NCBI GenBank assembly: GCA_002633025.1
Contig: NMRB01000103.1
Location: forward strand, 437,560 to 501,559
Direction: 5' to 3'
Origin: Notospermus geniculatus
Lineage: Eukaryota > Nemertea > Pilidiophora > Heteronemertea > Lineidae
Length of the DNA stretch: 64,000 nucleotides
Shown here: positions 1 to 12,010 of the stretch, piece after piece
Position numbering within the stretch: position 1 is the stretch's first letter
Layout: every line of letters begins with the position of its first letter
Translations under genes and position numbers: made by a program
The notes under the pieces: model-generated
The model's database searches: none
Seen by the model: only the letters and a program-made list of their open reading frames with translations
Told to the model about the DNA's origin: nothing

Positions 1-949
1 TTTTCTGTCATTGCAAAACAAACTATCAGCAGGTTCAGATTACCTCTTAACAACATTTTATTATCTTATCAATGTATAAACTATTTACCAAGTATTTTAT
101 CACTGGTGCATGCCATCCACAGGAAAAGGAAAATTATATCCAACAATAGTACTGTGTTATTTGAAAGCAATACAATCAACACACACAAGTCCAAAATGTG
201 TCATTTTGCACTGGTGATTGCACCCAGTCAGTCTATTGTCAAAATCGGTGAACAACTGCTGTTTTACACTCTCGAGTATGCCGCGCCAGGGTATTTAATA
301 ACCTGGCATGTGGCGCTCTTAAAGGGCTCGCTGGACTATCAGTAATAGCACACATTAAAATCAATTCATGATTGACATGGTTTTGTCAGTGGCACCTGTT
401 CCTTGTTGGCTTACAATAAATGTATGCATGTTGATAACAAATACCGATTAAATACGCTTCACAATTTAAAGACAGTCTGGCACTTGCTGTCTGACAAGGT
501 GCATTTTTTCCGAACGCATACAATTTATTTGACCAGTCAGCTCTACTGGCTGTAATTATACAGTCATGTATAAATTGCTCAGGAAATGGCTGTGAAATTT
601 GTTGGGTAATTTATCTGCATTGATTTCAAAGTGATTCTCTACAATTCCAAGAACAAAAAGTGACCTAATAATTCTGAAGTTACTAGTACGTGCCTTTTGG
701 TGGCTTGGTCTAATGAAATGTATGAGCTGAAGAGTGATAATTTGCTTGTTAGTAAATACTGTTAATTTCACCTTTAGTGCAATTTAATGTATATTGTTAT
801 CTGCAGTACAACATGTACCGACAGTGACCCTCAGTTTTCAATTTAACCCTTTCTTTCTGCTGATTGGATATCATGGACCCGTGTGGTAGGCCTATGTTCA
901 GTTTTTGATAGGACTGACCTTGAAACAAGATGGATGAAATATTTGAATT
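1..949. other. Noncoding stretch, no gene seen
   Basis: No ORF here has splice sites or coding-like composition. A short hairpin (GCCAGG, then CCTGGC about 10 bases later) lies near position 285. The word CTTAAAGGGCTCGCTGG at about 315 recurs in reverse orientation near 18030, so it is probably a small dispersed repeat remnant. Nothing else is supportable. Confidence 0.6.
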
Positions 950-1101
950 GGAACTGTCTCTAGGTTGACCAATAGGTGTCACTACGGTCCAATTCACTGC
1001 CTTGCAGACCCATTCGTGGTTGATTGAACTCCAATCAGGATTGTATTGGTCCACTAGAACTATACTGCCTCTTTTGGCGATAAGCGCGGCTGACTGCTCC
1101 C
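950..1101 (+). mobile_element. MITE, GGAGC family, copy 1
   Basis: This copy of a short inverted-repeat element is also found at 7658-7825 (same orientation) and 18779-18942 (opposite). The three share a body that includes GTTGACCAATAGGTGTCACT near one end and AAGCGCAGCTGACTGCTCC near the other. The ends are inverted relatives of GGAGCTGTCAG; here the left end is degraded to GGAACTGTC. It has no coding capacity and is about 150 bp long. A non-autonomous DNA transposon is the natural reading. The mobilising superfamily is unknown because no clean target-site duplication is visible. Confidence 0.75.
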
Positions 1102-1566
1102 ATTGGAAAGAAGTTAAGAATTCTACAGTAAATTTTTGATGAAGATTGTAACGGACACCCGCTCTTTCCCGACACAAATCCTGGATCTGCCACCCCTGTA
1201 CCCCATTACAACAGTTGGTGTAGTCATTAGATCCAATAAATGTGGAACACTCGTGCTGAATCACTTACAGAATATCAACTGTAAAAAAATGGCCAGGTCA
1301 AAGCTAGTGCATTACTCGCCCATGAAACACTAAAGGAAACAGACTATGAATGACTAATCAAATGCTTTCATCAAAAACCTTGAAAAGTCATGTGAATTGT
1401 GAGGATGCATGTCATTCTCTAATAAACCTCATTCTCCAGTGTGGGGGATCATCTCAAAAATCACTCTGTGCCACAGAAGATGACTGCATGCAATGCAGGG
1501 TGCCATAATTTCAACTCCTTGATTCCAAATTACTTCAGGACGAGTCGAAGCATGTTCTTTGATAAT

Positions 1567-1597
1567 TCCCCTCCCCTCCCCCCCCTCCCCCCCCCCC
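1567..1597. repeat. C-rich tract
   Basis: This is a near-uninterrupted cytosine run broken only by a few T residues. The complementary strand is G-rich and could form a quadruplex. It is a slippage-prone simple repeat. Confidence 0.8.
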
Positions 1598-1712
1598 GTG
1601 AGGACAAGGGACCATTCACAAAGCCCCCATGACTTTAAGGGTATGCAAGTCCTTTGTTAGGCTGACAGTGAACAGTAGGTTTTTACCAGCAAATGGACAG
1701 TTACACACTCTT

Positions 1713-2053
1713 CGCGTGTTCGGAAAGCTTCCCCGAGTAAGTTTCTGGTGCTTCTCTCGGGGATTGTGAGCATGCCCAGTGAAGGCCAATTTCCGAACGA
1801 TATTTGCGCTTCCTCGGGGAAAGTTGCAGTCTTGAAACATTCCATGTATGCCTGTTTGGCCATGCTGGCCTGGCTTGTCCATGTCGACCATTTTGAAAGA
1901 AAGGAAACGAAATGCATGCCGGGAGTTTCCCCAAGTGAGCGACTCAGTTGCTCACTTCGGTCAGGCTCAAGGAACCCTTGGCAACTTACCAAATACCTTT
2001 CCGAACGCTCTCGCGTCTCCCTTGAGCTTCCTCAGGGAACTTTCCGAACGCGT
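1713..2053. mobile_element. MITE with GTTCGGAAAG-type inverted ends
   Basis: The left end reads CGCGTGTTCGGAAAG followed by CTTCCCCGAG. The right end, reverse-complemented, reads ACGCGTTCGGAAAG followed by TTCCCTGAG. The arms are therefore about 24 bases with few mismatches. TTCCGAACG-type words also recur inside. The interior is GC-richer than its surroundings and stays open in several frames on both strands, which explains several overlapping short ORFs that I do not regard as genes. About 340 bp fits a non-autonomous DNA transposon. Confidence 0.65.
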
Positions 2054-3103
2054 CCAATGTAAAGTTACGAGAGAGTTTGTGAATAAGGTCCCAGATTCTT
2101 GAGAGGAACAGTGTTTAGCTCTGTCTGATCAAAAAAACAGTTTTTGACAGATCAGATTTTGACAGCTCTTATCCCATTAGTTACAATAGTGAGGTGTAGG
2201 AATATTTTATATACATCCATCATGACCTGGGCTGTTCAGCCCGGAGCATTCAGATCAATATACTGATATTGATAATATAATGGATAGACTTACACTTACG
2301 CCGACTATAAACATGTGCTACCATCTATCAGCTAGTTAGATGATTATCATAATATCAAATGCTAGCAAGATAATGAATAATATGTCAAGGATGATGGAGA
2401 GTTGCTTAATTTAATGTATTCGTTTTCCAAGGATTTGATGAGGCTGTTTTCTCATCAGCATGTTTATCCTGCTATACCTACATCTCTTGTAGTGGTGCAC
2501 TGTTCATGATTCTCAATTACATAGACTACAAGTAGGTTATAGATTTTTATATGAACTGTGTAAATATGCATAACATGGTCAATTATTGTATGTTTGGAGT
2601 ATAAATCTGATCTATTTGCAATATATGCATACAATGTAGTTTACTCCATGGTGTGTGTCAGCACCTTGAATGCTTGGCATTGGTGGTTCGCTTTCCTCTT
2701 TCATCAAGAAGTAATTCCTATGTCAGTTGGGAATTCTCACCTATGCAATTAGTACTGTTCATTTTTCAAGTACGGTGATTTGCTTGGGATGCAAGGGCAG
2801 AAGTTCAACTTCCACTAGGTGGAATCTACAGCTTGTAAGAGTACTCGCTAAAGTTATCACAATTGTGTCAATACTCTGTATTAATTGATCATGGCCTCCT
2901 ATTGATGTGTAAATAGTGTAACATAAAGCTGTGGTGATTTTGATTTATTTAAGGCCAAGCAAAGGAAAACTGATGTTAACGAGATAATATATCATTTATT
3001 GTGAGGGAAAATAACAAATACATGTCATGTATTAAATAAAAAAATGAAAGTATGGTCATCAGTTCACTCCTCTCCACATGGGAAAAGCTTTGTTTTCTTG
3101 TAG
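2054..3103. other. AT-rich noncoding stretch
   Basis: The sequence is dense in stops in all frames, with TA-rich words (TATATACATCC, GATAATATAATGG) and no splice-flanked ORF. If the downstream exon is real, this is probably intron or 5' flank. Nothing specific is seen. Confidence 0.5.
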
Positions 3104-3309
3104 AAAGGGGCTGTTCGTTTTCGTCACTTGAGGAATCTGATATTGTGAACCTTGGGAAAACGGAGAAAGCTATGCACCTGCAAATTGCAGGGATTATTTG
3201 TTGTGCTGCACAGAATAATCACTGCAATTCGCAGCTTGATAGCTTTATCTCCATTTTCTCAAGGATCACAACTCAGATTCCTCAATTGACCAAAACGAAC
3301 AGCCCCTTT
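3104..3309. mobile_element. Long foldback (hairpin) element
   Basis: AAAGGGGCTGTTCGTTTT at the left end is matched by its reverse complement at the right end. Pairing continues inward for about 100 bases with scattered mismatches through the TTGAGGAATCTGA, GGAGA, AGCTAT and AATTGCAG blocks to a small central loop. The whole is one long stem, not just terminal repeats, so a transcript would fold into double-stranded RNA. It is most likely a foldback or MITE-type element. It ends about 155 bases upstream of a predicted splice acceptor. An ORF crossing it has no coding character. Confidence 0.8.
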
Positions 3310-3463
3310 TGTTCTGAAGTTGATTTCTCTTCTTTTTGTCCTGTTTCCTTCAACTACTTGTCGTTTTTACCAAGATTTCCCTCTTCGATGCTCCTGCCGA
3401 GTCGGTTACCTTCTTATGGAAATGCGATGATTTCTGATGTGAATATATCCTATCTACTTTCAG

Positions 3464-3844
3464 ACATGCGTGAAAAACTCACTAAACCGGAAAAGTATTA
3501 CATCTCCCCCAACCATGACAACCACGACCACAACCACTACCAGGAACGCACGGCCAGTGACACCTAATGACAATATGCAAACTAGTGAAGAGAACACTCT
3601 GGAGGCACCTCCGTCTTCACCAAAAGTCGAACCCGAAGTCCAAAGTCTCCCAGGCCCTATTACTGTCACTTCGAAGACCACTACCATGGCAACTACGAAC
3701 ACCACTATGGCAATAACCACCGTGGTTGCTGTGTCGCCGGTGGCAACGGTTACCATGGTGACGTCTTCCTTGACGACGACGACAACCACCACACCAACGG
3801 CGTCACCGCCCTTCATTATTTCTCCAAAGAAAAAGGTGAAGAAG
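3464..3844 (+). CDS. Predicted internal exon, Thr/Ser/Pro-rich, basic C-terminal patch
   Basis: I do not recognise the protein. A pyrimidine-rich acceptor (CTATCTACTTTCAG) precedes the segment and AAG/GTAGGC forms a good donor after it. Between them lie 381 bases, 127 codons, open from the first base in phase 0 to phase 0. The translation starts TCVKNSLNRKSITSPP. It runs through two long Thr/Ser/Val-rich stretches separated by an acidic Pro/Ser segment (roughly residues 37-60, with EENTLEAPPSSPKVEPEV), and ends SPPFIISPKKKVKK. The basic end resembles a monopartite nuclear localisation signal. The rest looks disordered, as in transcriptional or chromatin regulators, which is inference from composition only. 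No in-frame ATG at a plausible start is needed, so this is an internal exon. The antisense strand is also open because of ACC/ACA repetition; I treat that as a shadow. It is flanked by two unrelated foldback elements. Confidence 0.6.
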
Positions 3845-3990
3845 GTAGGCAATCTTGACCTCTTTGCTGTCGTGTATGTTGCATCAGTGCTTATGTTCCT
3901 CATCAAGGAAGTTCTATGTTGATTGCCATCTGTTTCAGGCATGTATCTTTCGTCTTTGTTTGATGAGAAGAAATGTCCTGAGGAAGCACT

Positions 3991-4428
3991 AATAGCAAGG
4001 TTTAGCACCTTTCCGACTCCAACTCCGGCTTCAACTACCAGTCCAACTCCCAACTCCGACTTCAACTACCAGAATGAATTGCAGTCCACTGTAGACACTT
4101 GATAAAAACGATTTGATAGACGTTTGCAAATCGTAAAATGCCATAACTTTGTGGCAGTATAATTTTGACTCGTAATCGGAAGTGCACATAAATCGCAAAT
4201 ATTATTGTCGTGTTTCAAGTCGTAACGACTAAGATACAACTTCAGTATTCATTATCTATCCGCACTTCCGATTTATAAGGTCTAATTTTTCTGCCTTCAA
4301 TTTATGGTGTTTGACGAATTGAAAACTTCTATCTAATCGTTTTTATCAAGGATGTCCATAGCGGACTGCAATTCATTCTCGTAATTGAAGTCAGAGTCAA
4401 AGTCGGGAAGGTGCTAAACCTCGCTATT
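3991..4428. mobile_element. Large foldback element, about 0.44 kb
   Basis: AATAGCAAGGTTTAGCACCTT at the left is answered by the reverse complement AATAGCGAGGTTTAGCACCTT at the right. The arms match for about 200 bases through GAATGAATTGCAGTCC, TTGATAAAAACGATT and AATCGGAAGTGC, leaving a small centre near 4215. The outer part of each arm has ACTCC/TTCAAC reiterations. There is no coding capacity and no clear target duplication. It begins about 147 bases after the donor of the exon at 3464-3844, so it would be intronic. Confidence 0.8.
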
Positions 4429-4433
4429 GTTGT

Positions 4434-4505
4434 TTTAGAGCACAGTTGGTGCTGTGAAGGGTCAGACTCGAGACCGAGAAGTTATAGGTTCAATTTCCAG
4501 CCGAG
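4434..4505 (+). repeat. tRNA-like SINE head (weak)
   Basis: TTAGAGCACAGTTGGTGCTG resembles a tRNA A-box region, and AGGTTCAATTTCC about 45 bases later resembles a B box. The cloverleaf stems are not complete, so it is not a functional tRNA gene. It could be the promoter head of a SINE whose body runs into the following 100 bases. The call rests on two short motifs. Confidence 0.3.
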
Positions 4506-5329
4506 GGACAACTTAAGCGCATTTTGGATAGTACACGATGGTTCATGATGTCATGGATGGAATTCCCATCTATCATAGAAGTGATTTTGACAGTACATTT
4601 CAGATGTCATCCTGTAGAAAAATGTCAGCTTGTCGTGTGGGCTGTTGCTGCCTTACAATCTGATTGACTAAGGAATGACCATCCTCCCATAGGAAGAAAC
4701 CTTTGGTCTTACTCCTCTTCATGTGCTTTTGAGTCGGATGAAGAGGAGCGAGGTAAAAACCCCTGCTGTGGGAGGATAGAGGACTACTGACTGCAAATTG
4801 TTGTGACTGATGACATGAAATATCCCGAGGATAGAACATCTGCGTTTTCTGTTGTGTATTTGAAGACATTTTTCGAACCACCCTGTGAAGCAACATTTGG
4901 CTTTATGGTGTAAATAAAATTTGAGAGCACGTTGTTGGTATGAAAAAGTGGCTTCTGAAAAGGCGTCTGAAGTATAAAGCTAGTTTGTGTATTATATTGC
5001 CGTCAAACGTCTCAGACGCTGGATAGACATATTGAGCTTTTCTTTGACTCAGAACATCAATACTTCTGATAATAGCTAGCCATGACGTATCTGTACAGCG
5101 CTCAGTGGTTATTTCTGGTTTGAAAATGGCAACGAGCATTGCTTCTTGGCTAATGTTCTATAAGATGCATTTCTCATCTTATCTACTGTGTAAGGTTGAA
5201 ATGTTGAAGGATTGCGGTCTGGATAGAACATGATGGGGATGGGTGATGAGTTTTCGTAAATAGGACAGAGACATTGTGTTTGATTTTTTCCATCAGGGCC
5301 AAACCGAAGCATTACCGCCCTGGTTAGTA
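4506..5329. other. Noncoding stretch, no gene seen
   Basis: Several short ORFs on the minus strand overlap each other but lack splice signals or codon bias. No repeat is recognised apart from the flanking SINEs. Confidence 0.45.
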
Positions 5330-5514
5330 TGGAAGAGAGGCTGTCTCACTTGGATGGGGTCTTTGCCCTTTGCAAAGGCACAAGATACAAGGCACCAGAC
5401 ATATCCCATTTGATGGAATGGTGAAGAGCCAGGGATGATTCATCTCATTTGGCCTAGACGTGATTCGAACCCGGGACCTGCCGCAGATGTGATAACCACT
5501 AAGCTATGAGGCTA
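5330..5514 (-). repeat. tRNA-derived SINE
   Basis: Read on the minus strand it begins TGTAGCCTCATAGCTTAGTGG, which contains an A-box consensus (TAGCTTAGTGG). About 30 bases later it has a perfect B box (GGTTCGAATC) in CCCGGGTTCGAATC. The body has TGAATCATCCCTGGCTCTTC, then GTGCCTTTGCAAAGGGCAA and CCCCATCCAAGTGAGACAG. The same body blocks follow a B box at 62545-62715 on the plus strand, so this is a dispersed SINE family with an internal RNA polymerase III promoter. No poly-A or simple-repeat tail is obvious. Confidence 0.75.
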
Positions 5515-7657
5515 CAGAGACAATACAGCAACAATGTCGTTTAGTATCACCATTCCTTCTTGGGTACCAAACTTGAGCAGAAAGTGTCTTCAATGCGATA
5601 TTTTCCTTCTTGCACACTTTATGGTTAAGGGTAAATTACTTTGAGAAAGATCGTCTGAGTTGTTTTAAACGACTCAAATTTTTGGTCTGCTTTGTGCACG
5701 GCCACTTTCCCATTTACTGAATGACGACCCTGTGCACTGAATGAGTTTGAGTTTAGCCTGTCAGCCGGAAATTAGTAATTCCCCTACTATTTGACCCCTT
5801 TCAACACCTCACTGCCTCGCTGTCTATTCATTGCCATCTCAGCAGCATGTCTGCCCTCCAACAATTCCCTGCCAAATTGATGCATCTATTGCAATACTCC
5901 AGAGACACAACTGACAAGTGAAAGACCGTCAGTCCTTCAACATCAAATCTGATTATTAATTCTTTAGCGAGGCTTGTGGCTATGGCGTTCACGCATGGAA
6001 AGCCCTCTGTGGCAAGCGCAGCTTGCATGTTAGTGTGTTGAGTGTATCCACAAGCTGCTGTGTTGCGCTACTTCCATGGTTTTTGTTCCATGCACGATCT
6101 GTTCCTTTAATGAAAGTATGCACTTTTTCATTTTTCCACATTGAGGGAGTGATTTGTTGGTGATATTGACGGTCCACTTTAACGTTTTGTATTCTGCCCT
6201 GCAAACAATAGCTAAAGGTAAACCTTAGAGTTAAGGAAGCTTCTAGAATACGGCCCCGAATATTGCTGTGTGTTGCTCAGGATGAACTAGCCATCTTTCT
6301 GTCATCGAACTGGTCATGTCAGTCAAGGTTTCTGAATAGAAATTCAAACGCCGCCATCTTGAATCTATTACTTCACTCACATCGGAAATTTGTTGCCTGC
6401 TAAAGAGCATTTGCACAACTGCTGTGGCGGTGCTGCCTTCGAAAAGCATTTAGGACATGGTCAGGCTTACCTAGGGATATAATTCACTAAAATGCAAAAT
6501 TTGTAATTTTGAAATTGTGGGCCACGAAATTATTCTTAGTGTCACTTTTGACTGTCGTCACTTATTCCCTTTAATACCATATGAAAAATGTGGCCGTGAG
6601 ACTATCAAATCCTTGAAAGTAAATCCCCCAAAATTGTCGATCAAACCGTTTGAACTCACTTCTGTCAATGCTCGACACATGAAGGTCAAAATCAATGTAC
6701 ACACTGGCTTCCGTATCAATCAACTGGTATTATAATGATTACATATTGATTATGCCATTGAACTTGTCAGAAATTTATAGATGTAAGTGTAGTGCTTGTT
6801 ACGTGTAATGTTTCCATGATTCGCCATAATTGTGATGATAGGGGAGAATGGCCACAGGGTTTGTTTGAAATTCTTAGCCAATGTATCGATTTTTTCTCAT
6901 TCCTTTGATAATAGGTTGCGAGATGCGGATGTTCTGATATTCCGTGTTATTGTGTCGATGTTCTTCCTTGTCATTTATGAAAACAACTTGATTTTCACAC
7001 GTTGGCTTGTGAATTTCCGTCGTTGCATTTTGTGCCTATGTTGGCTTTTCACCCATTTGTCTTCACTTTTCAACATGAATCTTGGCACATCAAGTTTTTG
7101 CCCATTCCTCGGCAAATTATAGGAATGAAACAAACAAAGAGAATTGTCTTCACGCTATAATGCAGCAGCATATTTGTCACCAGAAGTTGATGTTGAAATT
7201 CTCCTGTGCCTGAAGGTTAGGTAAGTTACCACAGGGAATCGAACCTAAGCCCTCTTTGGTGTTGATGTCTTCTGGTATAAATCTTAATGTGTTTGTCAGC
7301 CTCAAAACTGGTTCTACAGGCTACAGCCTCTTGATATCTTTGAATGGAAGTCCTGACACTGAAGCTTTTGATACAATAATGTTGGAGGAGTTAAAACCCG
7401 GTGGCAAAGCCAAGTCTCTGTGACCCTTCAACTTTGGTGTATTATTGGAAGGACACATTTCTGCCGACCCAGTAGAGGAGATGCGAATGCAACACACCTG
7501 CAATGAAAGGTTCGATCATGACTTTGATTGTGATCGAGAGAAAAGTGATCCTCTCAAGCCCCATCACCATGAATTGGCTCATGGAGGGCTGTTAAGAGTC
7601 CTTCACATCAACCTAACCCAGAGAGTGATTTTCAGTAAAATTACACTCACCTCAATA
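5515..7657. other. Noncoding stretch, no gene seen
   Basis: Only unsupported short ORFs occur. A B-box-like word (minus strand GGTTCGATTCC, near 7229) sits alone without an A box and may be a worn SINE fragment. A small palindrome around AGTTGTTTTAAACGACT lies near 5658. Confidence 0.45.
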
Positions 7658-7825
7658 GGAGCTTCAGTCAGTTGACCAATAGGTGTCACTACAGTCCAAT
7701 TCAATGCCTAGTAGCGGCGGACCCATTCCTGCTTGATTGAGCACCAATCAAGAGAATTTTTTTTTTGTATTGATCCGCTAGAACTTTGCTGCCATCTTTT
7801 GACAATAAGCGCAGCTGACTGCTCC
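7658..7825 (+). mobile_element. MITE, GGAGC family, copy 2
   Basis: This is the same element as at 950-1101. The left end GGAGCTTCAGTCAG and right end CTGACTGCTCC form imperfect terminal inverted repeats. The shared body contains GACCAATAGGTGTCACTAC, GGACCCATTC, TTGATTGA, CCAATCA, GCTAGAACTTTGCTGCC and AATAAGCGCAGC. A run of T residues interrupts the middle of this copy. It is non-coding. Confidence 0.8.
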
Positions 7826-8585
7826 AATATGCAGGCAGGAAAGCATTTTATTGCTCGCCCGTCATTCTCATATCTGGACTGTTGGATACGAAAATGTATC
7901 AAAGTTAGCATCAGCAGCTTCCAACACGCTGACGAGGAGTAAGTCGATAAAGATGTTGTATGCATTGAGGGATAGAGTGTGCTCGCTATGAATCATCAGC
8001 TCATGTCTTATCTTTATAGTTTTATCCTTTGGTAAATATCGAATGATGTGTTGATGTTCTTGGGTCTGTCTCGCTGTTGGAGGTTGGAAGGATGGGAAAC
8101 ATCTCAAATGTATCACATTTCATTGTTTAAGAAGAGGGGAGGGTTGCCATTTCATACTAGTAATACCGGTACTAGTATTCAATTAGTCCTTCTTGCTTGT
8201 TTTCAAGAATTTGCCAAACACTTTTGCCGAAGTTGCTGGGCTCAAAGGGTCATACTCAAGTTTCACCCCCTATCTCATCAAGTTTGATGTTCGCGCCTTC
8301 TGGTGATAGTTTATCAACGTGACGTCCAATTCCCTAACTTCAGTGAGCCTTAAAGCCGAAACCTGCCAAAAAATGAAACATAACGGTGGTCGTAGCAATC
8401 TCTGCGTATCACTCAACTGCAGCGCCATCTAAGTTAGGTGTGTAAACTGCATATTGCCAGTTCTGAATCAAACTCGCAGGACTCCGATTTTGACCCATCG
8501 TTGCACACAGCGAGAGTGGACACCAAAGGGTTAAAATGAATTCTAAGTGGTATTTGATAGTGAGTACCATTCAGATCTGGGACTT

Positions 8586-8708
8586 CTGGGTCCATATTCA
8601 TAAAACCTTGCTAGCTTAGTTGGTTGCTAGTTGTGTACATTGGTCTGTACAAACTAGGCACTTTAGCAGGCAACTAAGCCTAGCAAGGTTTTATGAATAT
8701 GGGCCCAG
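8586..8708. mobile_element. Short hairpin MITE with ATTCATAAAACCTTGCTAG arms
   Basis: CATATTCATAAAACCTTGC near the left is repeated in reverse complement near the right. The arms extend to about 40 bases (CTTAGTTG, TGCTAG) around a loop of about 35 bases. The ends resemble those of the hairpin at 59126-59235 (CATAAAAC preceded by GTAT or ATTC after GGGCC), suggesting one MITE family. Confidence 0.75.
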
Positions 8709-10469
8709 GTTCCCAATGGCAGTGTTTTTGTGCTCCTTGGTACTTGTATAGCCAAATGGGAATCGCCAGCAAAGAAAAACCGCCATTTTGCTCCCTGATT
8801 GGGCAGTATAAGATACTATGGTGAAGCTGTTCTATGATAAATACTGCTTTTCAGTCACGTTTTGTATGAGATAGTGATGGAGATTTTTTTCCCTCTTCCT
8901 TTGCACTGACACATAAGATAATGGTGAATAGGGTGTGATTTCAAAGGTCGTATAAAAAGTGTAGGCGTGGTGAAGACCTGCCTTATTAATTTGATCGCCG
9001 GGTATATCAGAGAGCTCCTGAATGAAATGGATTTTTCACGGGTCTTTGTGCCTTCAGCTGCATCTGTCATATTGAAAAGCGGGATCTGTGATTTCAAAGA
9101 TCAAGACATAACATTTTGCTAAGAATGTCCCATAGATGACTCCAGAATGCTTTCGGATTAGACGCAAATCTGTGTACTGACATTCTTCAGGTTTTTCGGG
9201 AGCATTCTGTGACAGGAAAGGTCAGCATGTGAAAAAGCGGATTGTAGACATGTAGTGGAAATTCTAAGGTGGCATTCACAAGAAAGACTGCAATCCAGTC
9301 ATTCCATACATGGCATCAAAGGTATTGCCAAAGTGGTTGATTCGGTTCCAGAATTCAAATGTGTTAAATTGTTTTTGATTTGTTCTGTGTGTCATACATA
9401 TACTTCATGTACTAAACGAGAAGCAAGTTTTTCCTGTTGGTTTGATTTGATTTGTGATAAGTGAATGGTGTCGCCATCTCTGAACTGGTTGTGGAACTAT
9501 GTGCTCTAATGTGGAGCACCTGAGTGCCATCTGTGGTTGGTCAAAAGAATCACCAGCAAATCAGGCCAGCCTCCACTGGTGATATGCAGGTGTAACATCT
9601 GCCGGTGTTTCCATATCTCAGTGCTTCTCATTGTTTGGGAAACGCTGGCAGATAGATCGACACGTTTCTTTGTATGTCCCTATTGTCTAGTCGCAGCTTC
9701 TTCTGTAAGACAGTAGGGGAACACTCATAGATGGGGAACATTTAGAAATGTTACATTGGTATCTTCTAAAATCTATCAGTAGGTGAGGTTTCCTAGGCCG
9801 GAATCTACATTTCATGGTACTGCAAGTGTTACCATGTATCTTGATACGTGATACGTGTATCATATGACATCACACCTCAGAAGAGTGCCTAACGCTGTAC
9901 CGATCACCAGTACCTCCCCATCTGTTCAACCTTTTGGCCAATTACATCTCAATTGGTATTCAGTGAGGAAGGAGATTTCTTGCTTCAAGGCTGACTCATT
10001 GATTGATCTGATGAGGAGGTCAGACTAGTTCAATAGTTATTACCTGTCTGCCCTGCTCTCGTCTTAGGAATCTGCCAATATGAAGAAGCAATGGGGAATT
10101 GATGTTATGACTTTGTTATGAATGTTAGGCGCAGGCGTTGTGCTTTGTTTTGACAGTACAGTAATTAGTGAGCTTTCCCATGGTGTGGTATGTGCCATGT
10201 CTATGCGACTTCTCTGCAAATTTCATGGCTGACAATGGGGATCCTAGCTACGATAGAGGGCAGCACACCGAAACTAGGTCCTATACAATGGATGCCTTTT
10301 GTGTGGGAAATTGATCAGAACTGGGATGTCAGTTTCATTTCAATAGTTTTAACCACAAGTGACACCTATTGAGGCAGTGGGCTAGGGTCCCTGCCATTGG
10401 CTTGCTGCAAGGGCCTGATTAGCCTGGCATATTTTTGTCCGTCCATCACTAAGTATTTAATCAAGAGCT
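8709..10469. other. Noncoding stretch, no gene seen
   Basis: There is no splice-flanked ORF and no strong repeat. A direct pair CTTGATACGTGATACGTG lies near 9839. Confidence 0.45.
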
Positions 10470-10800
10470 GAGTGCCACATAGGGCATTAGCTGTGTTGAC
10501 TATATCGGGTTAATTAATGACAGCAGGAGGAAACAGGAGTTCCCTGAGAAAACCTGCGCTGTCAAAAGTTGCCGACTCTATCACAAAAAGAATGGGTCTG
10601 ACCGGGATACCAAGAATGAGTGCCACATATGGCATTAACTGTATTGACTATATCAGGGCTAATTAATGACAGCAGGAGGAAACAGGAGTTCCCGGAGAAA
10701 CCTGCGATGTCAAAAGTTGCCTTCTCTATCACATTAAAAGTGGAGGGAACCTGGAACCTAGTGGTGACAGGTGCCGATGTCTGCACTGTATCACTCTGAC
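10470..10800 (-). repeat. SINE-like repeat containing a 148-bp tandem duplication
   Basis: Two copies of a block starting GAGTGCCACATA (10470 and 10618) run through ATTAATGACAGCAGGAGGAAA and GAGAAACCTGCG. On the minus strand the core GTTTCTCCGGGAACTCC with TTTCCTCC follows a region with a B-box-like AGGTTCCAGGTTCC. That order is what a tRNA-derived SINE with a conserved core would show. A related core fragment occurs at 18535-18600, and a related head at 54360-54420 and 56905-56965. Confidence 0.5.
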
Positions 10801-11746
10801 CCCCTCCCCATCTCTTTGTAACATGGAAATCGGGATGTTATAGAACTGGTTTAATTGGTAGTTTACTGATCATCGATTGAATGCTGGCTTTCTCGACTAC
10901 TCCACTTTCTGCCATTCAGAGGTAATAAAACAGTAGATGGTGGGTCACACATGACCCTGGCGGGCGGCGTGGGTGTGGGGCGCCATCTACCGCCGGTTGA
11001 GGGAAATAATTTTCCCTGGTGTTCAGCCCGAATGGGAATAGAGGCAAAAAGTATTATGTGGGTTGGTATGAACTAATGGAATGTCCCTTCGTCCCGCGGA
11101 AGGGGGATTTTCTGTTGTTCAGAGGCAAGAGACCAGAGAACTGATTGATCAAGCCCAAGTCACATTCATGACTTTTACATTAGTTGAGGTCTGTTGCCAT
11201 TTGATGTCCTCCTCATCTCAAATGGGGTAAATAGGCTTTTGATCAAGATTGCCAAGATGAATATTCTCCTCTTCTCTACTCTGTCCTAAAGGCTATCAAT
11301 TTTACTACACCAGACAACCAGGCAGTACTTGCTGTCTTTAACGTTAACGGCCTCACATTATGATCCACTCAGCCAAGGACATGTCCACTTCGAGATTCTT
11401 TGGCTTCCCATCCCTTGAGGTCAGGAGACTGTTTTTAGATGTCTTTCCATTCACCTTTAACTTGTTTCTAAAAATAGCCTGTATTTCCATAATCTAGCCG
11501 TTCAATCTGCCTACGGTGATGGTAATGATGTGACGATGGTTAATTCAACTAACAGGACTAATAATTTCTTAAAGTGAAATACAGCCAAATCCTTTTATGC
11601 CAGACTGGATGTGCCACATTCCAGCCTTGACGAGACTCATGTAGGCTACTAGACTGGGTAACCTCTGCCCAAGTTCCTGTAAGTTCCTGTACGTCAATAA
11701 AGCTATACTGGACCGAACCACCGAAGTGTTCCCTACATACAGAACG
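10801..11746. other. Noncoding stretch, no gene seen
   Basis: There is a short G/C-rich patch (GGCGGGCGGCGTGGGTGTGGGG, about 10959-10980). No coding or transposon signal is resolved. Confidence 0.45.
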
Positions 11747-12010
11747 TTGCACAATTGACCTACCTTTATCCACGTACCTTCCACGAAGGTCGTGCGGAAA
11801 GTACGCTCCAGTTCATTGCGTATGGTAGGGGTGCGTCATGCATCTCTTCTGTGGGATGTCCGCACACCACGGGCGAATGACGTTATGTCTTCACTGCGTT
11901 TCTTCCTTGATGGCGTGCAACGTCCGCGTAAGATACGAGGCAGGTATGTGCATGACGCTGCATGTGGTACGCGGATGGTGCGTGGCACGGAAGGGAGGTC
12001 AATTGTGCAA
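11747..12010. mobile_element. MITE-like element with TTGCACAATTGACCT ends
   Basis: A perfect 15-base inverted repeat (TTGCACAATTGACCT) marks the two ends. Weaker pairing continues inward, with CCTTT/CACG-type blocks. The interior is CpG-richer than its surroundings and open in overlapping frames on both strands, producing spurious ORFs of up to 127 codons that extend past the element. About 264 bp and no coding homology recognised fit a non-autonomous DNA transposon. Confidence 0.55.

Noticed and set aside
3460-4065. 201-codon minus-strand ORF, Val/Thr-rich
   Set aside because: It is the antisense of the ACC/ACA-rich exon and runs into the foldback element. The repetition explains the open frame.
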